Part shown: positions 16,501 to 25,261 of the stretch, piece by piece
Position numbering within the stretch: the first letter of the stretch is position 1
Layout of the letters: each line of letters begins with the position of its first letter
Notes under the pieces: model-generated
What the model was told of the DNA's origin: nothing
Seen by the model: the letters and a program-made list of their open reading frames with translations, nothing else
Database searches by the model: none
Assembly: GCA_002360925.1 (NCBI GenBank)
Contig: DERN01000013.1
Coordinates: 42,138-106,137, forward strand
Origin: Flavobacteriaceae bacterium UBA3339
GTDB taxonomy: Bacteria; Bacteroidota; Bacteroidia; Flavobacteriales; Flavobacteriaceae
Reading direction: 5' to 3'
DNA length: 64,000 nucleotides
Translations under genes and position numbers: made by a program

Positions 16501-16531
16501 AAAACTCCGTTCAGTAATCGAACGGAGTTTT
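16501..16531. repeat. 31-bp hairpin, left copy of a flanking pair
   Basis: Stem AAAACTCCGTTC/GAACGGAGTTTT. It differs by one base from 19580-19610. On the minus strand it is followed by a T-rich tract, so it can terminate leftward transcription. The same sequence closes the right end of the esterase-ABC island. Confidence 0.85.
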
Positions 16532-16606
16532 GGGTTTACAGCATAAAGGTTGATACTTAAAATTATGCTCCTTTCTATCAAGCTTACGTCTATCATCATT
16601 TGCCAT
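16511..16606 (-). CDS. possible 31-aa basic small protein
   Basis: Small minus-strand ORF beginning MANDDRRKLDRKEHNF and containing a CC pair near residue 22. Its stop lies inside the 31-bp hairpin, as at many real gene ends. No family is recognised, no good ribosome-binding site is seen, and it may be chance. Reported because the 770-bp gap between 15936 and 16709 otherwise holds only the GIY-YIG remnant and hairpins. Confidence 0.25.
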   Translation of the reverse strand: MANDDRRKLDRKEHNFKYQPLCCKPKTPFDY

Positions 16607-16708
16607 ATAAAAATTACTATATTTATAAATCATTTATATATTTTTAATATATACTTACAAAACCTTTTCTAAAAAATCTATTTAAAAGGATTAATAATAA
16701 AGATTATT

Positions 16709-17926
16709 ATGAAAATAATTAAATATTTGATTTTATCTTTCTCTGTAATATTAGTAGTTAATCTAATTATATACTTTATTCATACTTTTTCTGAAAAGAA
16801 AAAAAAATTTGATCCTCATTTAGAAATTTTAGTTAAAGAAAAAAACATCGATTTATTTGCTAATGAAGTAGCCGAAAAAATTAAAAACCATAAAATAATT
16901 TTTCTAGGAGAACAACAACATGGCGATGGAGAAACGTTTTTAATTAAATCTAAGGTTATTGATATTTTAAATAAAAAATATGGATATACACATTTATTAA
17001 TCGAAGGATCGTATTTCTATAATAATCAATTAAACGAAAAAATTAAGAATAAAGAACAAATAAACAATACAGATTGGACTAAAGCTATGTATCATTTTTG
17101 GGGATTATCTAATGAAACCAAGTTAATACGAAAAGATATATTAAATGGAAATTTAGATTTTTTTGGATTTGATTATAATTTTATGTCAGATGATCTTCTT
17201 ATTGATTTGTCAGATTATATTAAAAATTATTTCTCAAAATATGAAGAATTCAGTGAAAAAGAAAATGAAGAATTATTTGAAACGCTGATTTATAAAAATG
17301 GTCCGTTAGTTCTATTTAATTATAAGCCTAAAAGAAAAAATCAGGATGTAGTATTAAATCAAATATTAAATTTAAAACAGTTGATTTTAAAAGAAAGAAG
17401 TCAATCGAAAGAAGATCATTCGATGATTTTAGTTTTGAGTAATCTTTATGATTTTTACTATTCAAGAATAAAACTTAAAGAACACGAACAAAATGCACAT
17501 AGAGATTCTATTATGTACAGAAATGTGAATTATATCGTTGAAAATTTGATTAACAAGAACGATAAAGTAATTATTTGGTCTGCAAACGCGCATTTGTTAT
17601 ATGAGAATACAGACGATATTTATCCTATGGGAAAATATTTAAAAGAAAAATACGGCAATGATATATACAGCATTTTGTTTACTTCTAATAAAGGACATAT
17701 GTATAATATTGCCACAAACCATAAACAATTAATAAATAAAACTTCGACTTATAGTCTTGAAAATACATTAAAAGAAAATAATCATAATTATTTTTTATAT
17801 TCTTTAGGAAATAACAAGAAACCTTTAAAAATGAAATTTTTAGGGCATAACAATATAGAGAATAAGTGGAATGAAATGATGGACAGCTTTATTTTTATAG
17901 AAACTATGAAACCTGTAACCTTTTAA
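16709..17926 (+). CDS. membrane-anchored erythromycin-esterase-like protein
   Basis: 405 aa. An N-terminal transmembrane anchor (about residues 4-26) followed by lysines suggests a periplasmic catalytic domain. The domain shows the erythromycin esterase superfamily pattern: FLGEQQHGDGE (E68, H71), THLLIEGSYF (E99), then late KVIIWSANAHL and MGKYLKEKYGNDIYSI. Known members open macrolide lactones, but most relatives have no proven substrate. The gene is very AT-rich and Lys/Asn/Ile-rich, unlike its neighbours, and is followed 3 bp later by an ABC ATPase. It could protect against, or process, a molecule handled by that transporter; this is inference. Confidence 0.72.
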   Translation: MKIIKYLILSFSVILVVNLIIYFIHTFSEKKKKFDPHLEILVKEKNIDLFANEVAEKIKNHKIIFLGEQQHGDGETFLIKSKVIDILNKKYGYTHLLIEGSYFYNNQLNEKIKNKEQINNTDWTKAMYHFWGLSNETKLIRKDILNGNLDFFGFDYNFMSDDLLIDLSDYIKNYFSKYEEFSEKENEELFETLIYKNGPLVLFNYKPKRKNQDVVLNQILNLKQLILKERSQSKEDHSMILVLSNLYDFYYSRIKLKEHEQNAHRDSIMYRNVNYIVENLINKNDKVIIWSANAHLLYENTDDIYPMGKYLKEKYGNDIYSILFTSNKGHMYNIATNHKQLINKTSTYSLENTLKENNHNYFLYSLGNNKKPLKMKFLGHNNIENKWNEMMDSFIFIETMKPVTF

Positions 17927-17929
17927 GTT

Positions 17930-18781
17930 ATGTTGAAAATTAAAGAATTAAATTTTAAATACAAAAAAAGTGAAGATGGAGTTTTTGATGTGAATCTAGA
18001 ATTCCTAAAACCTAAGGTTGTTGGAGTTATTGGCGATAATGGTTCCGGAAAAAGCACCTTATTTAAACTCATAAGTGGTTATATAAATCCGCCAAAAGAA
18101 ACCGTTTTTGTAAAAGAAAAAGAGTTCACAGAAAACACGCTGTATTGTAAAGAGCATCTAAGTATTTGTTTCGATAAACCTTCTCTTTTAGAAAAGTTAA
18201 CTGTTCTTGAAAACTTAAATTACTTTAATATTTTTTTTAAGCAATCAAAAGAAAGAATTAACGAAATAGTCGAAGACTTACATTTAAATAAACATTTAAA
18301 TTATCCTGTTAAAAAGCTTTCGTTTGGTTTTAAACAAAGAGTGAATATAGCATCTTTATTACTCCGAAATTCGGATATTTTAATTTTAGATGAACCTTAT
18401 AACGGATTAGACGTATCAAGTATTAAATCCTTAAATAACGTTATAAGAAAATATAAGAACGAAAAATTGATTCTTATTTCAGGACATTTTATTGATGAAA
18501 TTCAAGAAAACACAGATCATGTAATTTTATTTAATAAAGGTAAAATCGTATTTAATGATGTAAATCCTTATGGAAAGGATTTAAGCTATGTTTTATATAA
18601 ATGTGATAATAACCAACCAAATAAAGAATTCCTGAATATTCAATGCGTTCCCTATTTCGAGAAAGAAGGTAAATTGCATTTCTTTATAGATTCTAAAGAA
18701 ATTGACATTGCTGATAAAATTCAAAATATGGAATTAATAAAAGAAGTAACTCGTATAAAAGACATATACAATTTATTATGA
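17930..18781 (+). CDS. ABC transporter ATP-binding protein
   Basis: 283-aa ABC ATPase: Walker A GDNGSGKS at residues 35-42, a non-canonical signature LSFGFKQR around 130-137 (SFGFK instead of SGGQ), Walker B ILILDEP around 150 and the switch His in ISGHFIDE. About 80 extra C-terminal residues resemble the regulatory tail of exporters of the bacitracin/lantibiotic-immunity type. Starts 3 bp after the esterase-like gene and overlaps the permease gene by 4 bp (ATGA), so the three form one operon. Confidence 0.9.
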   Translation: MLKIKELNFKYKKSEDGVFDVNLEFLKPKVVGVIGDNGSGKSTLFKLISGYINPPKETVFVKEKEFTENTLYCKEHLSICFDKPSLLEKLTVLENLNYFNIFFKQSKERINEIVEDLHLNKHLNYPVKKLSFGFKQRVNIASLLLRNSDILILDEPYNGLDVSSIKSLNNVIRKYKNEKLILISGHFIDEIQENTDHVILFNKGKIVFNDVNPYGKDLSYVLYKCDNNQPNKEFLNIQCVPYFEKEGKLHFFIDSKEIDIADKIQNMELIKEVTRIKDIYNLL

Positions 18782-19578
18782 TCACAATTAAAGATTTATT
18801 AAAAGCAGAATTTATCAAAGGTAAATTAGGATATGTATACGTACTTAGTATTCTTATTCCAATTTTGATATCGTTTTTCACATTTTGGAGTTTTTCAGCA
18901 TTATATAATTATAATCCGGATAATGGCATAAACCTATGGGTATTAATTTTTGGATTGTCTTTTAGACTAATTCCTTTTATTTATTCTCTTTTCAGTATTT
19001 ACATTGTACAAGATAATTTAAACAGAGATTACAAAAATAATTTGTATGATATAATGTCTACATTTCCCGTTAAAAAATCCCACTTCCATCTATCGAAAAT
19101 TATTTTTATTTCTTCAATTCTGTTTTTTTCAATACTATTAACTTTTTTAATAACGATAACTGGTATTAATATTTTTGAATTTAAAATGTCGGAAATAAAT
19201 GGATTTTACGAATACGGAGATTCGATTTTCTTTATTTATCTATATAGCTATTTTAGATTATTTCTTTATGCTTTGGTTATTGTTTTAATACAGTTAAATA
19301 TCAATAGATTTAGCAGAAACCCGGTTACAAACTTGGTTATTCCAATAGGATTAAGTTTTATTAGCTTTGTCTTTTCTTCTATGAAAGAATTTACTTTTTT
19401 TCCGTATGTCTATATTCACACAATATATAATTCTATTGATGTGAATGGAGAAATTACTAATTTTCACATTGATATTTTAGCCTTAATAATATCAACATTT
19501 TTAATTTTCTTATATATAAAATGGATTAAAAACATTAAAGACAAATCATTACAAAGAATGTATGAAAGCATAAATTAA
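18778..19578 (+). CDS. ABC transporter permease
   Basis: 266-aa integral membrane protein with about six hydrophobic segments (near residues 17-40, 52-80, 109-130, 150-175, 188-206, 236-253) and the cytosolic GDSI-type loop, resembling ABC-2-type permeases of exporters. ATGA overlap with the ATPase gene means translational coupling. The 31-bp hairpin follows its stop immediately. The substrate is unknown; no peptide precursor or biosynthetic enzyme lies beside it. Confidence 0.8.
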   Translation: MITIKDLLKAEFIKGKLGYVYVLSILIPILISFFTFWSFSALYNYNPDNGINLWVLIFGLSFRLIPFIYSLFSIYIVQDNLNRDYKNNLYDIMSTFPVKKSHFHLSKIIFISSILFFSILLTFLITITGINIFEFKMSEINGFYEYGDSIFFIYLYSYFRLFLYALVIVLIQLNINRFSRNPVTNLVIPIGLSFISFVFSSMKEFTFFPYVYIHTIYNSIDVNGEITNFHIDILALIISTFLIFLYIKWIKNIKDKSLQRMYESIN

Positions 19579-19579
19579 A

Positions 19580-19610
19580 AAAACTCCGTTCAGTAATTGA
19601 ACGGAGTTTT
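19580..19610. terminator. 31-bp hairpin, right copy; terminator of the esterase-ABC operon
   Basis: Same stem AAAACTCCGTTC/GAACGGAGTTTT as 16501-16531 with one loop difference, starting 1 bp after the permease stop and followed by a T-rich tract on the plus strand. Confidence 0.8.
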
Positions 19611-19699
19611 ATATTTTTCAATCCTTAAATTCAAATAAAGAATGATTGTTTTCACAACCATTTTACCATCTGCTTAGTATGAAACTAAGAAACTGTGTA

Positions 19700-19777
19700 C
19701 TACAAATTCGAAAAAATGATAAACATCAATCCAATGTACACAAACAAACTTATTGCCCCTTTTACAATTGATTTCAT
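19700..19777 (-). CDS. possible 25-aa single-helix membrane peptide
   Basis: Minus-strand ORF beginning MKSIVKGAISLFVYIG and continuing as one hydrophobic helix to the end. It is preceded by a TACATTTG -7 box embedded in a BlaI/CopY-like palindrome. No family is recognised. The promoter/operator placement gives it more support than a random short ORF. The rest of 19611-19874 shows nothing else I can name. Confidence 0.35.
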   Translation of the reverse strand: MKSIVKGAISLFVYIGLMFIIFSNL

Positions 19778-19796
19778 AATGTATTTTATTATTACA

Positions 19797-19808
19797 CTAC
19801 AAATGTAG
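19797..19808 (-). promoter_or_regulatory. BlaI/CopY-like operator overlapping a -7 box
   Basis: CTACAAATGTAG contains the TACAnnTGTA-type half-sites known for BlaI/MecI/CopY repressors. On the minus strand it includes TACATTTG (19807-19800), a perfect TAnnTTTG box, 23 bp before the 25-aa ORF. Confidence 0.45.
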
Positions 19809-19874
19809 CAGGGCTACGTTATTTACATATTTTTTAAAGTTTAAGGAATTATTACTTCTTTCTTTGAATAAAAT

Positions 19875-21875
19875 TTAATCATTTAGCTGGTTTACAAAAT
19901 CTTCTTCACTCCAAATAGGAATCCCTAATTTCGTTGCTTTCTCTAATTTTGCAGGTCCCATATCGGCTCCAGCAACTACAATCGAAGTTTTTCCGGTAAT
20001 AGAACTACCGTTTTTTCCTCCGTAATCTTCTATTTTTTGTTTGATTTCATCTCGAGAAAAATGCTCGAATTTTCCAGAAACCACCATCGTCATTCCTGCA
20101 AATTTATCCGAAACCTTAGTACTTTCCTTCTCCTCTATTTCAAATTGTAATCCGTATGATTTTAATCTTTCAATTAGTTGCAAGTTTCCTTCGTTTTTGA
20201 AAAACGCACGAATGCTCAATGCAATTTTATCGCCAATTTCGTCAACATTTACCAATTGCTCATAGTTTGCAGCCATTAAAGCATCGATTGTTTTGTAATG
20301 TTGAGCGAGTTTCTTTGCAACTGTTTCTCCAACAAAACGAATTCCTAATGCAAATAAAACACGTTCAAACGGAATGTTTTTAGAAAGCTCAATTCCCTTT
20401 ATTAAATTATCTGCCGATTTTTCTGCCATACGTTCCAAAGGCAAAATCTGTTCTTTTTGCAATTCGTACAAATCAGCATAATTCGTTATAAGATTATTTT
20501 TATACAATAAAGTAACCGTTTCACTACCCAAACCATCAATATTCATGGCTTTTCGACTAATAAAATGCTCTACTCGACCAACAATTTGTGGCGGACATTC
20601 ATAAAAATTCGGACAATAATGTTGTGCTTCACCAGCTTTTCGAACCAATTCTGTTCCACATTCCGGACAATTTGTAATGTAAACAGTTGGTTCGCTATTT
20701 TGCGGACGTTGTGAAACATCGACTCCAACAATTTTAGGAATAATATCTCCTCCTTTTTCAACAAAAACCGTATCCTGAACTCGAATATCTAGTTTTTCAA
20801 TTTGATCGGCATTGTGCAACGAAGCTCGTTTTACAATTGTACCAGCCAATTGCACAGGATTTAAATTTGCAACCGGCGTAATAGCGCCCGTTCTGCCTAC
20901 CTGATACGAAATACTTTCTAAAGTTGTAACAGCTTGCTCTGCCTTGAATTTATACGCAATTGCCCAACGCGGATTTTTTGCCGTATAACCTAATTCTTCC
21001 TGTAAATCTAAATCGTTTACTTTAATTACAACGCCATCAGTTTCGTACGGAAGTTCGTGTCGGTGCACATCCCAATAATCGATAAACTCAAAAACCTCAT
21101 CTAAATTTTGTACTAATTTTGATTGCGACGGAACTTTAAATCCATATTCGCGCGATGCTTCTAAAGCATGATATTGTGTTTTAAAAAAGGAGTTTGCTCC
21201 TACGATATAATACAGTAAACATTCTAACGGACGTTTTGAAACTTCGGCACTATCTTGCAATTTTAAACTTCCCGAAGCTGTATTTCTTGGATTCGAATAA
21301 GGCATTTCGCCAATATCGATCAATTCCTGATTCATTTTTTCGAATCCGGCAAAAGGTAAAATAATCTCTCCGCGAATATCAAACTTTGGAGGATAATCTC
21401 CTTTTAATTTCAACGGAACCGATTTAATAGTTTTGATATTATTTGTTACATCGTCGCCCTGAAAACCATCGCCGCGTGTAACGGCGCGAACTAACCTTCC
21501 GTTTTCATACGTAATCGAAATAGAAGCGCCATCGTATTTTAACTCACAAACAAACTCAACTGGAACGTTTCCTAAAACACGTTGAATCCGGTTTTGCCAA
21601 TCGATCAAATCTTCGCGAGAATAAGAATTCTCTAACGAATACATTCGATTTGAATGTGTAACAGTTTCAAAATTTTTGGTAATACTTCCTCCAACTCGCT
21701 GAGTAGGCGAATCTTCGTCAAAATATTCAGGGTGTTTTGCTTCTAAATCTTGCAATTGTTTCAACTTCTGATCAAATTCAAAATCAGAAATCACCGGATT
21801 ATCCAAAACATAATAATTGTAATTATGATCGTTTAATTCTTTTCTAAGCGATTCAATTTGTGCTAAAACATCCAT
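19875..21875 (-). CDS. ligA: NAD-dependent DNA ligase
   Basis: 666 aa, normal for LigA. Order: adenylation domain with the nucleotidyl lysine in CELKYDGASIS, RGDGFQGDDVT, the OB fold, a four-cysteine zinc finger (CPECGTEL...YCPNFYECPPQ), helix-hairpin-helix repeats and a C-terminal BRCT domain ending IWSEEDFVNQL. Seals nicks in replication and repair using NAD+. Lies 40 bp after the DUF6495 gene on the same strand. Confidence 0.97.
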   Translation of the reverse strand: MDVLAQIESLRKELNDHNYNYYVLDNPVISDFEFDQKLKQLQDLEAKHPEYFDEDSPTQRVGGSITKNFETVTHSNRMYSLENSYSREDLIDWQNRIQRVLGNVPVEFVCELKYDGASISITYENGRLVRAVTRGDGFQGDDVTNNIKTIKSVPLKLKGDYPPKFDIRGEIILPFAGFEKMNQELIDIGEMPYSNPRNTASGSLKLQDSAEVSKRPLECLLYYIVGANSFFKTQYHALEASREYGFKVPSQSKLVQNLDEVFEFIDYWDVHRHELPYETDGVVIKVNDLDLQEELGYTAKNPRWAIAYKFKAEQAVTTLESISYQVGRTGAITPVANLNPVQLAGTIVKRASLHNADQIEKLDIRVQDTVFVEKGGDIIPKIVGVDVSQRPQNSEPTVYITNCPECGTELVRKAGEAQHYCPNFYECPPQIVGRVEHFISRKAMNIDGLGSETVTLLYKNNLITNYADLYELQKEQILPLERMAEKSADNLIKGIELSKNIPFERVLFALGIRFVGETVAKKLAQHYKTIDALMAANYEQLVNVDEIGDKIALSIRAFFKNEGNLQLIERLKSYGLQFEIEEKESTKVSDKFAGMTMVVSGKFEHFSRDEIKQKIEDYGGKNGSSITGKTSIVVAGADMGPAKLEKATKLGIPIWSEEDFVNQLND

Positions 21876-21915
21876 TTGTCCAAAAATTAAAGTCTGTTGA
21901 AAGTTATGAAATTTA

Positions 21916-22389
21916 CTATTTATTTAAAATCTGTTTGATTTGATGATACAATTCACCTTGACTTAAAATTCCGCCTTGTTGAATGATTTCAAAAATTTCT
22001 CCGTTTCGGTCGCCACCAAATTCTTTTGCTCCGAAGCGAATTTCAACTTCATCGCTACCTAAATTTTCGCCTAACCATTGTAAACCTTCTTTTTGAAGAA
22101 AATCTACCGACGGATTTGTGCTTTTTAATACAATGGTATCAATATTTTTTTCATCGAATTGAAACAGAAAAATATGACCCTTTGAAAAATGTTCAATGTA
22201 TTGCGCCGATTTTAAAACACCTTCCCAAACCAAATCCGAAAAAATATCGATTTCTTGTTCTGCAACTTCAGGTTTATCGATTTTTAACTGATCCCATTCG
22301 TTTTTATCTATTTGCTGAGAAGCTAAAAAATTAGCAAATTCTGCGTGTAATTCTTCTAACTGCTCTTTTGTAAGTCGTGCGTATTTCAT
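21916..22389 (-). CDS. DUF6495-type cytosolic protein
   Basis: 157-aa soluble acidic protein common next to ligA in Flavobacteria. It starts MKYARLTKEQLEELH; no signal peptide, membrane helix or catalytic motif is visible. A TATTTTTG -7 box (22414-22407, minus) lies 18 bp before the start. Function unknown; the family name rests on memory of similar sequences. Confidence 0.65.
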   Translation of the reverse strand: MKYARLTKEQLEELHAEFANFLASQQIDKNEWDQLKIDKPEVAEQEIDIFSDLVWEGVLKSAQYIEHFSKGHIFLFQFDEKNIDTIVLKSTNPSVDFLQKEGLQWLGENLGSDEVEIRFGAKEFGGDRNGEIFEIIQQGGILSQGELYHQIKQILNK

Positions 22390-22438
22390 TTCTTTTTGCT
22401 TTATTGCAAAAATACAACCTTCTAATCAAATCGTATGA

Positions 22439-22957
22439 TTATTGGGCGCAGTTTTGCTTAAATTGATTTTTCAGTTGGTTATTAAACGTAATTTCTTCGT
22501 ATTCTGCGCTTACAATATCCAATATATATAAATGATTTTGATGACGATCGTATCTGTAAAATGCTCGATTTACCATTCGATCCGGATAACTTTCGTGCAA
22601 AGAAATCTCATAGAAATCTCCTTTTTCTAAAGCCTGATCTTTTTCCGGATTTGGCGAAACATGAACCATAAAACCAATTCCTGTTCCGTTATTTTTCATA
22701 ACTTCATCGGCTAAGCCATCTGTTAATTCTTTATAATGATCCGAACTTTCTATTATTGCTAAAACAGCGTCCAAACAATTAAATGTATTCGGATTTTCTT
22801 GCTCTTTTTTTTGTTTTTCAATCAATTTTAAAGCACTTTTCACAGAATCTTTCTTTATTGAAGAAATTGTGTTACTTGTTTCTTTTGAATCGCTTTCTGT
22901 TTTACACGACATCATTAAAAGCATTGTAAAAAACAACAGCAAACTAATCTTTTTCAT
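22439..22957 (-). CDS. hypothetical lipoprotein
   Basis: 172 aa from the ATG at 22957, chosen because it begins a lipoprotein signal peptide (MKKISLLLFFTMLLMMSC) with Cys 18 as lipidation site; the longer reading from 23005 would bury it. A Lys/Ser-rich linker is followed by a compact domain (FNCLDAVLAIIESS, GTGIGFMVHVSPN, YDRHQNHLYILDI). No family is recognised. Probably anchored to a periplasmic or outer-membrane face. Confidence 0.6.
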   Translation of the reverse strand: MKKISLLLFFTMLLMMSCKTESDSKETSNTISSIKKDSVKSALKLIEKQKKEQENPNTFNCLDAVLAIIESSDHYKELTDGLADEVMKNNGTGIGFMVHVSPNPEKDQALEKGDFYEISLHESYPDRMVNRAFYRYDRHQNHLYILDIVSAEYEEITFNNQLKNQFKQNCAQ

Positions 22958-23110
22958 ATATAATTTATCTGAACGCAAGATACTAAAATCGACTAAAACA
23001 GGCATTTTTTAAAGCAATTTAACGTCCGAAAAAGATTTTAAAAGCGTATTTATTTTAAAACGATTTGTATTTCTACAAATTGCTATCTTTATAACGCGAA
23101 TTATACATCA

Positions 23111-24415
23111 ATGGAAATAATCATTATTATTTTACTAATCCTTATCAATGGGATTTTTTCAATGTCGGAAATGGCATTGGTTTCTTCAAAGAAATTTAAA
23201 TTAGAAAACGAAAAGAAAAGAGGAAATTCGGGAGCTAAAAAAGCTTTGGAATTAGCCGAAGATCCTAATAGATTTTTATCTACCGTTCAAATCGGAATCA
23301 CTTTAATCGGAATTTTACTCGGAGTTTATTCGGGCGATCGCTTAACTGCCGATTTAGCCGCAACCATAAGCGAAATTTCGGTTTTAGCGCCTTATGCAAA
23401 TACGCTCGCTTCTATTTCTATGGTAATCATCATTACCTATTTTTCTATCGTTTTTGGCGAATTGGTTCCCAAACGTTTTGGCTTACTTTTTCCCGAATCT
23501 ATTGCTTCTAAAATTGCACAACCAATGAGTTGGCTTTCATTAATTAGTTCGCCTTTTGTTTGGTTGCTTACTACTTCTAACAATATTATTTTACGTTTAT
23601 TCGGAATTAAAGAAAAAACCGATGATTTTATTTCGGAAGAAGAAATCAAAAGTATCATTCGCGAAAGCACCGAAGGCGGCGAAATTCAGGAAAAAGAACA
23701 CGAAATTGTAGAACGAGTTTTTGAATTGGGCGATCGTCGTGTAAATACGTTGGCTACACATCGTTCCGAAATTTCGTTCCTTAAAATAGAAGACGATTAC
23801 GATACGATGCGCGCTAAAATTAAAAAGAATAAATTTTCGGGATATCCTGTTGTTGCAAATAATAATTTAGACGATGTTGTTGGTGTGATTTTGTTGAAAG
23901 ATTTGTTTGGCATTCCTAAAGAGGATTTCGTAATGAAAAAGTACATGCGCAAGCCTTTGTTTGTTAACGAAAATTCGTTTTGTTATCCGTTGTTAGAACG
24001 CATGCAGAAATCGCACGCGCAAATAGCAATCATGATCGATGAATATGGAACAACCGCCGGTATTGTGACTTTTAACGATATTATGGACGAGTTAATTGGC
24101 GAAAGTCCGGAAAACGAAGACGAAGATTTTGAAATCATTAAAATTGATGATAAAACCTGGCTTATTGACGGACAATATTCGATTTATGAATTCGAAAAGT
24201 ATTTCGGAATTGACATTAAAGATCAAATCGAGGATTTGTATGTTACAGTTGCAGGTTTATTTTTAAATCAAACAGATGAACTTCCAAAAGTTGGCGATCA
24301 ATTAATTGTAGATCATTTACAATTAGAAATCATTGAAATTAAACGAAATCGAATCGAAAAAATTCAAGCAATCCGTTTAGAAGACGAAGAAATAGAAGAT
24401 AATAATGAGGAATAA
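23111..24415 (+). CDS. CNNM/CorC-type hemolysin-family protein (DUF21 + CBS pair + CorC domain)
   Basis: 434 aa: an N-terminal DUF21 membrane domain with about four helices (residues 1-145), then the acidic FISEEEIKSIIRESTEGG, two CBS domains (about 200-325) and the C-terminal transporter-associated CorC_HlyC domain. Relatives take part in Mg2+/Co2+ homeostasis; the older name hemolysin is not informative. Its stop codon lies in a terminator hairpin. Confidence 0.9.
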   Translation: MEIIIIILLILINGIFSMSEMALVSSKKFKLENEKKRGNSGAKKALELAEDPNRFLSTVQIGITLIGILLGVYSGDRLTADLAATISEISVLAPYANTLASISMVIIITYFSIVFGELVPKRFGLLFPESIASKIAQPMSWLSLISSPFVWLLTTSNNIILRLFGIKEKTDDFISEEEIKSIIRESTEGGEIQEKEHEIVERVFELGDRRVNTLATHRSEISFLKIEDDYDTMRAKIKKNKFSGYPVVANNNLDDVVGVILLKDLFGIPKEDFVMKKYMRKPLFVNENSFCYPLLERMQKSHAQIAIMIDEYGTTAGIVTFNDIMDELIGESPENEDEDFEIIKIDDKTWLIDGQYSIYEFEKYFGIDIKDQIEDLYVTVAGLFLNQTDELPKVGDQLIVDHLQLEIIEIKRNRIEKIQAIRLEDEEIEDNNEE

Positions 24416-24426
24416 ACTTCCTCATT
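24404..24426 (+). terminator. intrinsic terminator overlapping the CNNM-type gene stop
   Basis: AATGAGGAA/TTCCTCATT stem followed by a run of ten T's. Confidence 0.8.
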
Positions 24427-24472
24427 TTTTTTTACATTTCAACTTATTTAAAATTTCTTCTAAATTTTTATC

Positions 24473-25096
24473 TTATTTCTTTTTCGCAACAAAACGAATA
24501 ACACTTCCTGTTCCGTTATGATACTTTCCTTCGCTTAATTCAACTTCTGCTTCTTCAAAAAACAAGAAATCGTAATCGAAAAAATCGTTGCGAAGTTCTT
24601 CTTCAGAAAAAAGCTGATCGATGTCTCCGGGTCCGCCTACATTAGGATTTTTCTCTCGATAAGTTAAATGCTTTTTACTAAAACCTTCAAAAACAATAAT
24701 TCCGTTGCTTTTTAAAAGTGAAGATAACTGCGAATGAAGAGAAGTTCTTACAATTGCCGGAAAATGTGCAAATATCAAAGCAATAGTATCAAACTGTTCT
24801 TTTTCATAACCAAGCTCTGATAAATTACCTACACGATAATCTATACTTACTTTTTTGTTCTCGGCTAATTTTAATGCCTTTCTCTTTCCTTCGTCGCTAA
24901 TATCAAATGCATCAACTTTCCATCCCAATGTTGCAGCATAAATTGCGTTTCTACCTTCTCCTTCTGCCGGAAACAATATACTTTTCGGATTTAAATCATT
25001 TAATTTTTCTCGTAAAAACTCATTGGGTTCTGTGCCATAAGCATAATCTTCTTCGCTATATCTTTTATTCCAAACTTTAGTTAAATCGTCTTTCAT
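24473..25096 (-). CDS. class I SAM-dependent methyltransferase (TehB-like)
   Basis: 207 aa starting with the VWNKRYSEEDYAYGTEPNEFL pattern of TehB/TPMT-like methyltransferases. SAM motif I is ILFPAEGEGRNAIYAA, with the acidic motif II end in VDAFDISDEG. Substrate unknown; relatives methylate tellurite, thiopurines or other small molecules. Monocistronic, convergent with the CNNM-type gene. Confidence 0.85.
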   Translation of the reverse strand: MKDDLTKVWNKRYSEEDYAYGTEPNEFLREKLNDLNPKSILFPAEGEGRNAIYAATLGWKVDAFDISDEGKRKALKLAENKKVSIDYRVGNLSELGYEKEQFDTIALIFAHFPAIVRTSLHSQLSSLLKSNGIIVFEGFSKKHLTYREKNPNVGGPGDIDQLFSEEELRNDFFDYDFLFFEEAEVELSEGKYHNGTGSVIRFVAKKK

Positions 25097-25261
25097 TACA
25101 TCTTTTGTTAATAGTCAAAATAAAACCTCTATATAAAATTAGAGTTTTTAATATAACGAAAATTTGATAACAAACAACTTAAAAAAGTAATTTATAATAT
25201 GATTATGATTTAGAAAAATCGTTTATTTTGCGTCGATAAAATTCAAACATGTTAAAGATAA

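Noticed and set aside
16709..19578. Lantibiotic or other RiPP biosynthesis cluster
   Set aside because: No precursor peptide, modification enzyme or protease is seen beside the ABC genes; only transport and an esterase-like protein are present.
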